A DNA stretch of 64,000 nt from Oxalobacter sp. OttesenSCG-928-P03 (GCA_030269625.1 JAJDFZ010000003.1:1-64000), one strand, 5' to 3'. Shown: positions 29,044 to 42,240, numbered from the stretch's first letter. Made by a program: numbers and translations. The notes: a model not told the origin generated them from the sequence alone.

Positions 29044-30075
29044 TTAGGCGTTTTTTGTGCCACTTTGGGTTATCGTCAGGCCCAATTGGAGCAGGGCATC
29101 CCAGGCGTCATCCACCAGCGTATCAACACGAAGGCCCTTGACGATTTTATCAACCTGGGCTGCCTGTTGCAGTGCCTGGCGGAGCGTTTCTCCTCTCAGG
29201 CGGCGAAGCGCCGTTGTGAGCAGTTTTTCACGCGGGCCCCAGATACGCAGGCTTTTCATCAGCGGCCCGGCCGCCTGGCCCTGTGCGATGCCGGTCTGAA
29301 GTCTCAACAGCATGCGGATTTCTTCCGTGATTGCCCACAGGACAAGGGGAAGCGGCTCACCTTCGCCCTTTAGCCCCTCCATCATCCGGACAAAGCGGGA
29401 AGTGTTGCCCGTCAGCATGGCTTCGTTGAGTTTGAATACATCATAACGTGCCACGTTCAGGACGGCATCCCTGATTTGTTCAAAATCAAGGCGGCCTTCC
29501 GGATAGAGAAGGCCAAGCTTGCGGATTTCCTGATGGGCCGCCAGCAGGTTGCCTTCAACCCGGTTGACGAGAAATTCGATGCTTTTGGTGTCTGCGCTCT
29601 GCTTTTGGGACTGAAGGCGGGATGCGATCCATCCACCCAGCTGTGCGCGTTCAACAACCGGAATATCAATGTAGACAGCGGCTTTTTGCAGGGCGCTGAC
29701 CCAGGCGGATTTCTGTGTTGCCCAATCCAGCTTCGGCAGGGTGATCAGGGTGACATTGTCCGGGTGCAGTTCGGCAGCATAATGCTGCAGGGCCTGGCTG
29801 CCTTCTTTTCCGGGGCGACCTGTCGGGATACGCAGTTCGATCAGTTTTTTGTCACCGAAAAGCGACATGGCACTGTTGGCAGCCTGCAGCTCGCCCCATT
29901 TGAAACTGCGCTCAACCGTCAGGATTTCGCGCTCGGTACAGCCGTGTTTCCTGGCGGCTTCCCGGATTTTGTCTGCGGCTTCCAGCAAAAGAAGATGCTC
30001 GTCGCTGGTGATGACATACAGCGGGGCCAGTTCCTTCTGAAGGTGGGCATCGAGGGCTTCCGGTCTCAGTTGCAT
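29044..30075 (-). CDS. holA: DNA polymerase III, delta subunit
   Basis: Clamp-loader subunit that opens the beta sliding clamp. 343 residues. The N-terminus MQLRPEALDAHLQKELAPLYVITSDEHLLLLEAADKIR, recognised by its core YVITSDEHLLL, is typical. Later come FFGDKKLIELRIPTG-like (here SLFGDKKLIELRIPTG) and the domain III segment RFVRMMEGLKGEGEPLPLVLWAI. Sequence conservation in this family is low but the pattern is clear. It starts 25 bases after lptE, in the usual Gram-negative order leuS-lptE-holA. Confidence 0.95.
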   Translation of the reverse strand: MQLRPEALDAHLQKELAPLYVITSDEHLLLLEAADKIREAARKHGCTEREILTVERSFKWGELQAANSAMSLFGDKKLIELRIPTGRPGKEGSQALQHYAAELHPDNVTLITLPKLDWATQKSAWVSALQKAAVYIDIPVVERAQLGGWIASRLQSQKQSADTKSIEFLVNRVEGNLLAAHQEIRKLGLLYPEGRLDFEQIRDAVLNVARYDVFKLNEAMLTGNTSRFVRMMEGLKGEGEPLPLVLWAITEEIRMLLRLQTGIAQGQAAGPLMKSLRIWGPREKLLTTALRRLRGETLRQALQQAAQVDKIVKGLRVDTLVDDAWDALLQLGLTITQSGTKNA

Positions 30076-30100
30076 GCGATTGCGTCAGGTCAAAGCGGTT

Positions 30101-30643
30101 TTACAGTTCGGGTTCGCGGCCTGCGGACAGGCCCCTGTCCACCTCGATATTGGCCAACCGGCGGATGACCTGCAGCATGACATCATTTTCCATGTCTTCG
30201 TACAGCATATCTTCTTCTTTTTGCTTGGCGTAGGCCTGTGATTCGCTGTAGGTCAGGGTACGTCTCAACCGGATTTGTACCGTGTCCATCAGGATGTTGT
30301 TTTCGCGATCCTTGACCTGGAAGCGGAATGTATAAAATAACGCATACTCACGTGTCCGGCCTGCTGTACTGAGGGAAAGGGTTTCCCGTTCTCTTTCGCG
30401 CTCCAGGATTTCCAACTGGGCGTCGGCTTGTTTTTTGTCATTGATCACCTTGGTGCCGGTGCTCTCGATTTGCCGTTTGAGCGTCGCCCCAAACAGGTCA
30501 TTTGTCTCCACATTAATGTACAGCGTTTCAAAAGGCAGCCTGAAATCACCGGCCGAACCGCGCAGGGCAAAGCCACAGGCAGAAAGCAGGAACAGGCTGG
30601 CCACAAGGAGCAGCAGGCCGGAAATGGTGTGATAACGTCTCAT
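30101..30643 (-). CDS. lptE: LPS-assembly lipoprotein LptE
   Basis: Outer-membrane lipoprotein that plugs the LptD barrel for lipopolysaccharide insertion. 180 residues. The lipobox LLSAC follows a hydrophobic signal, and the mature protein begins CGFALRGS, matching the family's CGFxLRG signature. The C-terminal half is rich in charged residues. ATG 30643 was preferred over an in-frame start 63 bases upstream, which would overlap the leuS end. leuS ends 25 bases before. Confidence 0.95.
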   Translation of the reverse strand: MRRYHTISGLLLLVASLFLLSACGFALRGSAGDFRLPFETLYINVETNDLFGATLKRQIESTGTKVINDKKQADAQLEILERERERETLSLSTAGRTREYALFYTFRFQVKDRENNILMDTVQIRLRRTLTYSESQAYAKQKEEDMLYEDMENDVMLQVIRRLANIEVDRGLSAGREPEL

Positions 30644-30668
30644 GTGCAGGTTATCCTGTGTGTGTGCC

Positions 30669-33395
<2,727 letters not shown>

Positions 33396-33455
33396 TTAAT
33401 ATCAACCTGCTTTCGGAGAGGCTGCATGTGCCAGGCCGGGGAAGCAGAAAAATGG

Positions 33456-34259
33456 TTAGCTGTCTTTCAGGCCCAGCACATCCTGCATGTCAAAGAGGCC
33501 GGTTGTCTTGTCTGCAAGAAAACGCGCCGCCCTCAGGCTCCCAAGCGCATAGGACACGCGGCTGGCTGATTTATGGGTGATTTCAATGCGTTCACCGATA
33601 CCGGCAAAGAGAACCGTATGATCGCCAATGATGTCCCCCCCCCTTACTGTTGCAAAGCCAATCGTCGATGGATCGCGTTCGCCTGTGATGCCTTCGCGTG
33701 TAAACGTGCCGCATTCCCGCAGATCGCGGCCCAGCGCATCTGCGATGACTTCTCCCATTTTGAGTGCCGTGCCGGAAGGGGCGTCGATTTTGTGGCGGTG
33801 ATGTGCCTCGATAATCTCGATGTCGTAACCCTGCGAGAAATTCCTGGCGGCCAGTTCCAGGAGCTTCATCGTGACATTGACGCCAACGCTCATGTTCGGG
33901 GCAAAGACAATGGCAATTTTTTTTACAGCCTCCGCGATCCGTGCCTTGCCTGCATCGTCAAAACCGGTTGTGCCGATAATCATCCTGATGCCATGCTGCT
34001 CACAGTAAGCCAGATGATCCAGCGTGCCTTCCGGCCGGGTAAAGTCGATCAGGTATTCGGCATCTTTCAGGCTTTTTGAGATATCGGATTCGATCAGAAT
34101 ACCGGTTTGCCTGCCGAGAAAAAGGCCGGCATCGTTACCGATACTCGCCGAACCGGCAACATCCAGTGCACCCACCAGGGTGGCGTCTTCAGCATCCAGA
34201 ACCGTTTCGATCAGCATGCGTCCCATGCGGCCGCTGGCTCCTGCAATGGCGATTTTCAT
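33456..34259 (-). CDS. dapB: 4-hydroxy-tetrahydrodipicolinate reductase, containing a G9 run
   Basis: Reduces the heterocyclic intermediate of the lysine/diaminopimelate pathway with NAD(P)H. 267 residues. The dinucleotide loop is [10 protein letters not shown], and the substrate site is [14 protein letters not shown]. The C-terminal [17 protein letters not shown] is typical. ATG 34259 has AAGGA ten bases upstream; an ATG nine bases earlier is too close. Codons for RGG and D contain nine consecutive G (C on the + strand at 33635-33643). The gene starts 15 bases after the bamE stop, a usual order. Confidence 0.96.
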   Translation of the reverse strand: MKIAIAGASGRMGRMLIETVLDAEDATLVGALDVAGSASIGNDAGLFLGRQTGILIESDISKSLKDAEYLIDFTRPEGTLDHLAYCEQHGIRMIIGTTGFDDAGKARIAEAVKKIAIVFAPNMSVGVNVTMKLLELAARNFSQGYDIEIIEAHHRHKIDAPSGTALKMGEVIADALGRDLRECGTFTREGITGERDPSTIGFATVRGGDIIGDHTVLFAGIGERIEITHKSASRVSYALGSLRAARFLADKTTGLFDMQDVLGLKDS

Positions 34260-34274
34260 TGAATTCATTTCCTT

Positions 34275-35324
34275 TTACTGTGGTTGCATCAATTCGTGGA
34301 GCTGCATGGTTGAGTTGGGCGCCGCCCTGAAGTCTTCATCCGGCTCATCATCGTCCCGTGTAACCGTCGTTGCCGCTCTTCTTGGTTCGGCCTGCCTGGC
34401 CGGTTCCGGCGTATAAGTTCGAACAGGTTCAGCCCCGGTTGTCGCAGAAGTGGTTTCTGTTGTCCGGGGTGAAACAGGTTCGCTTTCCTGGCGATCCGTC
34501 TCGACCGGAGCCGCGCGATACTCGTCTGTTTGCACCGGTTGTGCTTCGGTTGTGGATGGTGCTGTTTCCCGGGGTTCGGAACGATAGGTTTCCACCGGGG
34601 TTGTTTCGGTGGTATCTGTTACCGGTTCGCCGCGATAGCCTTCATGCGACTCGGGGTCTGTCTCAGGCGTTTCGGTTGTTGCCGGTGTGGCGTCAGGGGC
34701 CAACGTTGTTGTGGTATCGGTTGAAACCGGAACAACAGCATCCTGTTCAGCGGCGGCTTTTTCGTCGCTGTCTTTTACTTTCTTCTTGGGCGCCGGTCCG
34801 GCGATGGCCTCAAGGTATTGTGTTTCATCCGGCAGCGGATCATTGACAATGCGTGTGACACGATTGTCTTCGAAATAGAGGATGACGCGATTGTTGGTGA
34901 TTTTGCCGCTCGGCTTTTGCAGGCGGAAAATATAGTCCCAGCGTGCGGCATGGAAAATGTCGGTCAGAAGCGGGGTTCCCAAGGCAAAACGAACCTGTTC
35001 CTTGGTCATGCCAGGCTGTACTTTTTCCAGCATTTCCTGCGAGACAAAATTGCCCTGCTGGATATCGATCCGGTATGGGGTAATGATATTGAGCAGCTTC
35101 TGCACGCCGGTGGCTTCGGCAGAATCCAGTGCCGGATTCCGGGCCAGTTCGCTGAAAGAGGTTTGTCCTGCGCTGTCAGATGAGATGGGGACGCCTTTGC
35201 CCGCATTTTCCTGAACCGGCTCGCCGAGGAAGGTTTTTTTCGCCGTGACACCGCAACCGGTAAGCAGAAAGGCCGCCACAAGCAGGGCTGACAGGGGCCA
35301 TTTTGAAGACAATGTTGTGTGCAT
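34275..35324 (-). CDS. bamE: BamE-like outer-membrane assembly lipoprotein with long repeat-bearing tail
   Basis: Lipoprotein subunit of the barrel-assembly machine. 349 residues, whereas BamE is usually 110-180. The lipobox LLTGC puts the lipidated cysteine at residue 24. A low-complexity linker precedes the BamE fold (about 83-165), shown by YRIDIQQGNFVS, PGMTKEQVRFALGTPLLTD and RWDYIF. From about 176 to 349 the chain is rich in Thr, Pro and Glu with recurring YRGEP, YRSEP, YRAAP, YTPEP and FRAAP units. The tail keeps the frame and ends at a normal stop, so it is not a frameshift. It is divergent from fur and precedes dapB. Confidence 0.92.
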   Translation of the reverse strand: MHTTLSSKWPLSALLVAAFLLTGCGVTAKKTFLGEPVQENAGKGVPISSDSAGQTSFSELARNPALDSAEATGVQKLLNIITPYRIDIQQGNFVSQEMLEKVQPGMTKEQVRFALGTPLLTDIFHAARWDYIFRLQKPSGKITNNRVILYFEDNRVTRIVNDPLPDETQYLEAIAGPAPKKKVKDSDEKAAAEQDAVVPVSTDTTTTLAPDATPATTETPETDPESHEGYRGEPVTDTTETTPVETYRSEPRETAPSTTEAQPVQTDEYRAAPVETDRQESEPVSPRTTETTSATTGAEPVRTYTPEPARQAEPRRAATTVTRDDDEPDEDFRAAPNSTMQLHELMQPQ

Positions 35325-35352
35325 TGTACGATTTAATCCTTGTTGCAATTCA

Positions 35353-35381
35353 TTGAGCTGGACAAACAAACACTATATGAT
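35353..35381 (+). promoter_or_regulatory. Sigma-70-type promoter for fur
   Basis: TTGAGC (35353-35358) and TATGAT (35376-35381) are separated by exactly 17 bases, 53 bases before the fur start. It lies in the 109-base gap between divergent bamE and fur. No clear Fur box is seen over it. Confidence 0.7.
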
Positions 35382-35433
35382 AAAGCAGATGGGAAAAATA
35401 GGAAGGATTTTGTGCTTTTAACCATATTTCATC

Positions 35434-35880
35434 ATGAGCAAAAACATTACTGAAAACAATAATCCGGCTGAACTCAAGGCCAGTGGACTCAAGGCGACTC
35501 AGCCCCGGCTGAAAATTCTGGAGATTTTTCAGCAGAATCCGGTTCGTCATTTGAGTGCGGAAGATATTTACCGCCTGCTGGTAGCGGATAATCTGGAAAT
35601 CGGCCTGGCGACAGTATATCGGGTGCTGACGCAGTTTGAGCAGGCGGGCCTTCTGACGCGCAATCATTTTGAGGCGGGCAAGGCCGTCTATGAGCTTAAT
35701 GAAGGGACGCATCACGATCATATCGTCTGCCTGAAATGCGGCAGGGTTGAGGAATTTCATGATGACAAGATAGAAAAACGTCAGCGTGAAATGGCGCGGG
35801 AACATGGTTTTGAAATGGTGGATCATACGCTGGCACTCTATGGCTACTGCGTTCCTGCATGTAATAAGCCAAAAAGCTAG
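35434..35880 (+). CDS. fur: Ferric uptake regulator
   Basis: Iron-responsive repressor, 148 residues. The winged-helix DNA-binding half contains [15 protein letters not shown] and the recognition helix region [17 protein letters not shown]. The dimerisation/metal half has [23 protein letters not shown] with the regulatory histidines and a CxxC, and a final CVPAC pair. The start ATG 35434 gives a slightly long N-terminus. It is divergent from bamE, an arrangement common in proteobacteria, and may control the feo genes at 42.4-44.8 kb. Confidence 0.97.
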   Translation: MSKNITENNNPAELKASGLKATQPRLKILEIFQQNPVRHLSAEDIYRLLVADNLEIGLATVYRVLTQFEQAGLLTRNHFEAGKAVYELNEGTHHDHIVCLKCGRVEEFHDDKIEKRQREMAREHGFEMVDHTLALYGYCVPACNKPKS

Positions 35881-35897
35881 CATGACAGGAATAAAGG

Positions 35898-36692
35898 ATG
35901 CGTGATCTTTTGCTTTCCGGAAAAACCTCTTTCAGCGCGCGGGCGCTTTTTGTCGGTAACCGTCTTGACCTGCGTATCATGGAGGAATCCGAGACGCTCG
36001 CATCCAATCCGCTTGCCATCCGTGCGGAAAATGGTATTGCTGTCCTGTACCGTCACGGCGTGGCGGTTTTTTTTGGCGTGGATCCGCTTTATGAGGCTGT
36101 GGTAAGGGAGCGGCTGAAGTCTCTTGTCGGCGAGCCTTACGATGATCCCGAGATGGAGGAAATTACCGTTCGTGTCGACCCGACAGAGCGCGAGGGGATG
36201 CGAGGCAATACCGTATTCATTTCGGAGGTTTCCGTTGAGCGCTTGCAGATTATTGCCGATGTCCTGGCGAAAAGCATTGTGCTGGCAGAGTATGAGGCAA
36301 AAATTGCCCAGAATTTTGATCGGATTGAGCCGCTTGCCAAGAACATGGAGCATTCCGGCCGTATCAGCGGGACAGCCAAGGAGTTATTGCAGAGCATCGG
36401 TGCAATGCTGCTTTCCGAACACCTGATGGTTGGCCGGGTCAACATCCCGGAAAAACCGGAAGTGCTGTGGGAAAATCCGGCGCTTCAGGGGCTGTACAGC
36501 CGCCTGGAGGATGAGTTTGAGATACTGGAGCGGCATGTCGCGATGGAGCGCAAGCTGAACCTGATTTCACGTACGGCGGAAACGCTGCTTGATCTGCTGA
36601 ACAATCGTCATTCCATTCGCCTGGAATGGTACATCATCATTCTTATTGCTGTTGAGATCGTCCTTAGCCTCTATTCCATTTTCCTGAGCTGA
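35898..36692 (+). CDS. RMD1/DUF155 family membrane protein
   Basis: A 264-residue protein. The region NGIAVLYRHGVAVFFGVDP, the helical segment LAKSIVLAEYEAKI and the end SIRLEWYIIILIAVEIVLSLYSIF match the RMD1 family, which is shared with yeast and human mitochondrial proteins. A single C-terminal membrane helix anchors it. In mitochondria RMND1 tethers the translation machinery; the bacterial role is unknown. It starts 17 bases after fur, so the two are probably co-transcribed, but no iron-related function is known. Confidence 0.85.
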   Translation: MRDLLLSGKTSFSARALFVGNRLDLRIMEESETLASNPLAIRAENGIAVLYRHGVAVFFGVDPLYEAVVRERLKSLVGEPYDDPEMEEITVRVDPTEREGMRGNTVFISEVSVERLQIIADVLAKSIVLAEYEAKIAQNFDRIEPLAKNMEHSGRISGTAKELLQSIGAMLLSEHLMVGRVNIPEKPEVLWENPALQGLYSRLEDEFEILERHVAMERKLNLISRTAETLLDLLNNRHSIRLEWYIIILIAVEIVLSLYSIFLS

Positions 36693-36719
36693 ACTTGCCG
36701 CCGGAGGATTTTCGGGCGG

Positions 36720-37133
36720 TTACAGCTCAGGTTTGGGCAGCATGGTCTTGATCAGGTCCCGCCAGCTGACAATGCCAACCGGCCTGAACTCATCATCCAC
36801 AACCGGAATACATGAAATCTTGTGCGTGTTAAAGAGTGCCGCCGCATCGCTGATGGAGTCGTCCGGCTTGAGGGTGATGGGTTTGCGGGACATGATCTGG
36901 TGAACCCGTTTGTTAAGCGTGGCCAGATCGCGATAGGTTACAACCATGGTTCCCAGGTTGGGACTGATTGACTTGAGAAGGTCGCGGTCAGATACAACGC
37001 CAAAGAGCTTGCCGTCATCAATCACCAGCAGATGATGAAATTTGGAGTTGTCAAAAATTTCTTTGACCAAAGACAGCTTGTCATCCATTTCAACGGTAAC
37101 GACAGACCTTGTCATGATGTCCCTGATTTTCAT
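36720..37133 (-). CDS. Two-CBS-domain protein
   Basis: A 137-residue protein made almost wholly of two CBS domains (about 1-60 and 75-135). It starts MKIRDIMTRSVVTVEMDDKLS and later has IMSRKPITLKPDDSISDAAALF and CIPVVDDEFRPVGIVSWRDL. Such pairs usually bind adenine nucleotides and sense energy state. No partner enzyme domain is fused. It is convergent with the RMD1 gene and has a 170-base AT-rich upstream gap. Confidence 0.9.
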   Translation of the reverse strand: MKIRDIMTRSVVTVEMDDKLSLVKEIFDNSKFHHLLVIDDGKLFGVVSDRDLLKSISPNLGTMVVTYRDLATLNKRVHQIMSRKPITLKPDDSISDAAALFNTHKISCIPVVDDEFRPVGIVSWRDLIKTMLPKPEL

Positions 37134-37303
37134 TTCACCTCTCTTTTTTCTAATTGCCCGTCCGATCAGGCAACGTTTGCCTGATGTTTCTTTCTGGATA
37201 GATTTATACCAGAACCTGCTCGTTTTATGTGAAAAATAATCAGAAATCGGGGTGGTTTTTCCCGGTTTTACATAAAACGGCCGCTTTTTACTCTAAAAAT
37301 CAC

Positions 37304-38503
37304 TCAGCGTGATGCATTGAGAAATTTTTCTGCCAGCCTGACCCAGTAGCTCATGCCAAGAGGCAGGATACGGTCATTAAAATCAAAGCTGGGATTGTGC
37401 AGCCGGCATGGGCCGTCGCCATGATTCGCTTCCCGGTGCTCTCCGTCGCCGTTGCCGATGAACACATAGCAGCCGGGTTTTTCTTCCAGCATGAATGAAA
37501 AATCCTCTGCTGTCATGGTGGGCAAGGCGTCGCGGACCACATTTTGTTGTCCGACCAGTGACTCCATGACTTCAATGGCGAAGGCGGTTTCAGATGGATG
37601 ATTGACGAGGGGGGGATAATTTCGCTGGAAATCAAATTCAACATGGCAGTTGAACGCAGCTGCGGTATGTTCGGCAATTTCACGCATCCGGTGCTCGATC
37701 AGGTCCAGTACGGGCGTTGTAAAGGTTCGCACAGTCCCGGCCATCATGGCTTCATCCGGCACGACATTGAAGGCGCTTCCTGTATGGATCTGGGTAATGG
37801 AAAGTGCCGCGGTATCAACGGGCGCCTTGTTGCGGGTGATGATGGTTTGCCATGCCTGGGCGATCTGCACGGCCGTCATGACAGGATCAATCGTGTGGTT
37901 GGGCTGGCCGCCATGTCCCCCGCGTCCGCGGATGGTCAGCGTAAAGGTATTGCTCGATGCCATCATCGGCCCGGTCCGGACGGCAAATTCACCGGCGGCA
38001 TAATCCGGCCAGTTGTGCATCCCGAAAATGGCATCAACCGGACACTGGTCAAAAAGCCCATCTTTGATCATGCGGACAGCACCGCCATAACTTTCTTCTG
38101 CCGGCTGGAAAATCGCGTAAACCGTGCCATCAAATTGGCGTGTTTTTGCCAGGTGAATGGCGGCTCCCAGCAGCATGGCGGCATGCCCGTCATGACCGCA
38201 GGCATGCATTTTCCCCGGGTGGCGTGATGCGTGGCCAAAACGGTTCAGTTCCTGCATGGGCAATGCATCGATATCTGCGCGCAGGCCGATACGGCGTTTG
38301 CCGGTACCGTTTTCGATTTTCCCGATGACGCCGGTTCCGCCCAGGCCGCGTAAAACCGTGATGCCGTTTTTTTCCATTCGGGCCGCAATCAGATCCGCCG
38401 TGCGCTGTTCTTCATAGGCGACTTCCGGGTGGGCGTGAATATCGCGGCGGATATCCTGTATTTCTGACAAAAAGGCAGGCGAAAAATCAATGAGTTGTGT
38501 CAT
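37304..38503 (-). CDS. M20 family amidohydrolase (hippurate hydrolase type)
   Basis: Zinc-dependent peptidase-like amidohydrolase of 399 residues. Metal ligands are visible in HACGHDGHAAM (about residues 100-110) and FQPAEESYGGA, and the C-terminal GDGPCRLHNPSFDFND supplies the last histidine. The dimerisation domain has RGRGGHGGQPN. Family members deacylate N-acyl amino acids such as hippurate. ATG 38503 gives a family-like start; an in-frame extension upstream overlaps clcA out of frame and is not real. It begins 8 bases after the clcA stop. Confidence 0.93.
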   Translation of the reverse strand: MTQLIDFSPAFLSEIQDIRRDIHAHPEVAYEEQRTADLIAARMEKNGITVLRGLGGTGVIGKIENGTGKRRIGLRADIDALPMQELNRFGHASRHPGKMHACGHDGHAAMLLGAAIHLAKTRQFDGTVYAIFQPAEESYGGAVRMIKDGLFDQCPVDAIFGMHNWPDYAAGEFAVRTGPMMASSNTFTLTIRGRGGHGGQPNHTIDPVMTAVQIAQAWQTIITRNKAPVDTAALSITQIHTGSAFNVVPDEAMMAGTVRTFTTPVLDLIEHRMREIAEHTAAAFNCHVEFDFQRNYPPLVNHPSETAFAIEVMESLVGQQNVVRDALPTMTAEDFSFMLEEKPGCYVFIGNGDGEHREANHGDGPCRLHNPSFDFNDRILPLGMSYWVRLAEKFLNASR

Positions 38504-38511
38504 AACGTGGT

Positions 38512-39912
38512 TCAGCTTTCCCCGGCAGGGTCGTCGGGCGATGATGTTGTGCGTTTTTTCTTTGGCGAAGCAGGGTAGGCATATCGCTGTGCCAGCGCAT
38601 GATACAGGGGAACCGGGCTGATAAAGCGCGATACGCCGCTGGCGATCAGGGCCGTTATCATGAGCGAGAGCAGCATGTGATTGCTTCCCGTCATTTCCAT
38701 TGTAATGATAAAGGAAGTCAGGGGGGAGCGTGTGACGCCGGACAAATAAGCCACCATAACCAGGATGATGATGGCGCCATGCGGTGCGATGGCCGGCAGA
38801 ATGGCTGACAGGGTGTCGCCCAGGCCTGCGCCGACAGAAAGGGTGGGCGCAAAAAGGCCGCCAGGAATGCCGCTCAGTGTTGAGAGCAGCGTGGCGAAAA
38901 ATTTGCAGATCCCGTAATACCATACAAAAAGACTGCCATCCGCTTCCAGTGTCATCCTTGTCGGCAGGTAGCTGGTGCCGAAAGTCAGGCCATTGGTCGC
39001 CAGGCCGAGAATGGCCACCAGCAGGCCGCATATGGCGGCAAAGACATAGGGGCTCTGGTAGATAAAGGTTCTCAGGCGCTCAGGAACCAGAAAGGTGAAT
39101 TTCTGTGTCAAGAGGCTGAAAAGGCCGCCTGCCGCACCGCCGACAATACCGCAAAGAAAAATCGCGTATACGTGCTGTGACAGATCCAGTATGACATTGG
39201 TTTTGCCGAAATAGGTATAGTTGCCCTGTATGCCAAGAGAGATCAGGCCGGCAATGATTACGGTCAGCAGGGTTGAGCTGTGGGCATTGAAAGGATATTT
39301 CTTGTTCAGTTCTTCAATGGCAAACATGACGCCGGCAAGCGGCGTATTGAATGCCGCGGCAATACCGGCGGCACCGCCTGCCAGGACAAGGGTGCGGCGA
39401 TGCTCGGCTGTCTTGAATGGGCCATACCCGTAAAAAGCATGGCTGATGGAAGCGCCAATCTGGACGGTTGGCCCTTCACGCCCGATAGATGCACCGACGA
39501 CCAGTCCGCTTAACAGCATGGCGATCTTGCCGAGAAGATTGCGTACGGAAAGCAGGTTGCTTTTCTTGCGGTCATCCGGATCGTCAATGACGGCGATGGT
39601 CTGGGGAATGCCGCTTCCCTGGGTTCCCTGAAAAAAGCGGTTTGTCAGCCAGGCAAAAAGAGCAAAAGCGGCAGGAACCAGAACGAGAAGCCACCAGTGC
39701 AGTTTTTCCTGCAGCCAGAGGTTGGCTTCGTTGGCATAGTCACTGGCGATAGCGACGCCCACACCGGTCAGGCCGATCAGTGCAGAAGCAAGAAGCCAGA
39801 TGACGATGTGTCGCCATGTGTCCCGTGTCCGGTCAATGATGCGGTTCGACGTCTGGTCCTGCTCTTCAGACGGTGTGTTTTCCGTGGGTTCCTCTGGTGC
39901 CGCTGATGACAT
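38512..39912 (-). CDS. ClC-family H+/Cl- antiporter
   Basis: Integral membrane protein of 466 residues with ClC signatures: GTQGSGIPQTIAV at the selectivity filter, GREGPTVQIGA with the gating glutamate, and GGLFAPTLSVGA in helix N. The internal proton-transfer glutamate equivalent is present in MFAIEELNKKYPF, which argues for exchange rather than a channel. In enteric bacteria ClcA supports extreme acid resistance. The N-terminus is an acidic cytosolic segment. It is probably co-transcribed with the M20 gene. Confidence 0.92.
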   Translation of the reverse strand: MSSAAPEEPTENTPSEEQDQTSNRIIDRTRDTWRHIVIWLLASALIGLTGVGVAIASDYANEANLWLQEKLHWWLLVLVPAAFALFAWLTNRFFQGTQGSGIPQTIAVIDDPDDRKKSNLLSVRNLLGKIAMLLSGLVVGASIGREGPTVQIGASISHAFYGYGPFKTAEHRRTLVLAGGAAGIAAAFNTPLAGVMFAIEELNKKYPFNAHSSTLLTVIIAGLISLGIQGNYTYFGKTNVILDLSQHVYAIFLCGIVGGAAGGLFSLLTQKFTFLVPERLRTFIYQSPYVFAAICGLLVAILGLATNGLTFGTSYLPTRMTLEADGSLFVWYYGICKFFATLLSTLSGIPGGLFAPTLSVGAGLGDTLSAILPAIAPHGAIIILVMVAYLSGVTRSPLTSFIITMEMTGSNHMLLSLMITALIASGVSRFISPVPLYHALAQRYAYPASPKKKRTTSSPDDPAGES

Positions 39913-39999
39913 GTGCAGAAAAAAGTTAGGTTTTTACCTCAATTCTCAATTATAGGGGATGCGCCGGAAATGACGAAACGGCGCGGGCAGAAGGCATGA

Positions 40000-40034
40000 A
40001 AAAACCCGCAATGCGGATGCACTGCGGGTTTTTG
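40000..40034 (-). terminator. Intrinsic terminator after groEL
   Basis: AAAAACCCGCA and TGCGGGTTTTTG form a stem of about ten pairs around a twelve-base loop. On the minus strand the stem is followed by a run of T. It lies about 30 bases past the groEL stop and ends the groESL operon. Confidence 0.85.
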
Positions 40035-40061
40035 TCAGGATTGCAGCGGTCAGGCGATGGA

Positions 40062-41738
<1,677 letters not shown>

Positions 41739-41767
41739 TTATTTATTAGTTCGGGCGTGGCCGGGAT

Positions 41768-42058
41768 TTATTTCTGAACGATGGCCATGATGTCGGACTC
41801 GTGCATCACGAGCAGTTCCTCGCCGTCAACCTTGACGGTCTGACCGGCATAGCGGCCAAAAAGAACATTGTCACCGACTTTGACATCCATCGGCAGAACC
41901 TTGCCTTCCGGGGTAATCTTGCCGTTGCCGACCGCCAGCACTTCACCCTGGTCCGGCTTTTCTGCGGCGGTTTCGGGAATCACGATGCCCGATGCGGTGG
42001 TTTTTTCCAAGTCCATGCGTTTGACAATGATGCGGTCATGTAAGGGACGAAGTTTCAT
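41768..42058 (-). CDS. groES: Co-chaperonin GroES (10 kDa)
   Basis: Heptameric lid of the GroEL chamber, 96 residues. The N-terminus [14 protein letters not shown], the mobile-loop region [12 protein letters not shown] and the [15 protein letters not shown] strand are typical. ATG 42058 is the family start with AGGAAT a short distance upstream; a longer in-frame reading runs into the control region. The operon has an untranslated leader of roughly 130-150 bases. Confidence 0.98.
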   Translation of the reverse strand: MKLRPLHDRIIVKRMDLEKTTASGIVIPETAAEKPDQGEVLAVGNGKITPEGKVLPMDVKVGDNVLFGRYAGQTVKVDGEELLVMHESDIMAIVQK

Positions 42059-42184
42059 AACAATAATTCCTCTTAATACATTAATAATGGTTAACAAGTT
42101 CCAATGGCAGCGAATCATGGATGGTTGGGCTATCTTTTCAGCCCGGTGTTTCGTTGCGCTGTTATGCAAAGGCAGGAAGGATTA

Positions 42185-42211
42185 TTAGCACTCCCTGCCA
42201 TCGAGTGCTAA
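42185..42211 (-). promoter_or_regulatory. CIRCE element (HrcA operator) of groESL
   Basis: TTAGCACTC and GAGTGCTAA are exact inverted repeats separated by nine bases, identical to the CIRCE consensus. It lies immediately downstream of the -10 region of the groES promoter, where bound HrcA would block transcription in unstressed cells. Confidence 0.97.
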
Positions 42212-42240
42212 GTATATGGGCGGTTCTTCCGGATTTCAAG
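42211..42240 (-). promoter_or_regulatory. Overlapping sigma-32-like and sigma-70-like promoters of groESL
   Basis: Read on the minus strand, CTTGAAA (42240-42234) and CCCATATA (42220-42213) are spaced by 13 bases, an excellent sigma-32 pattern. The same bases also give TTGAAA and TATACT (42216-42211) spaced by 17, a good sigma-70 pattern. CIRCE starts at the last base. The rest of the gap up to 42394 holds no gene that I can see. Confidence 0.85.

Noticed and set aside
38504-39031. In-frame N-terminal extension of the M20 amidohydrolase to 575 residues
   Set aside because: The extension overlaps clcA out of frame and has no similarity to M20 proteins; ATG 38503 fits the family.
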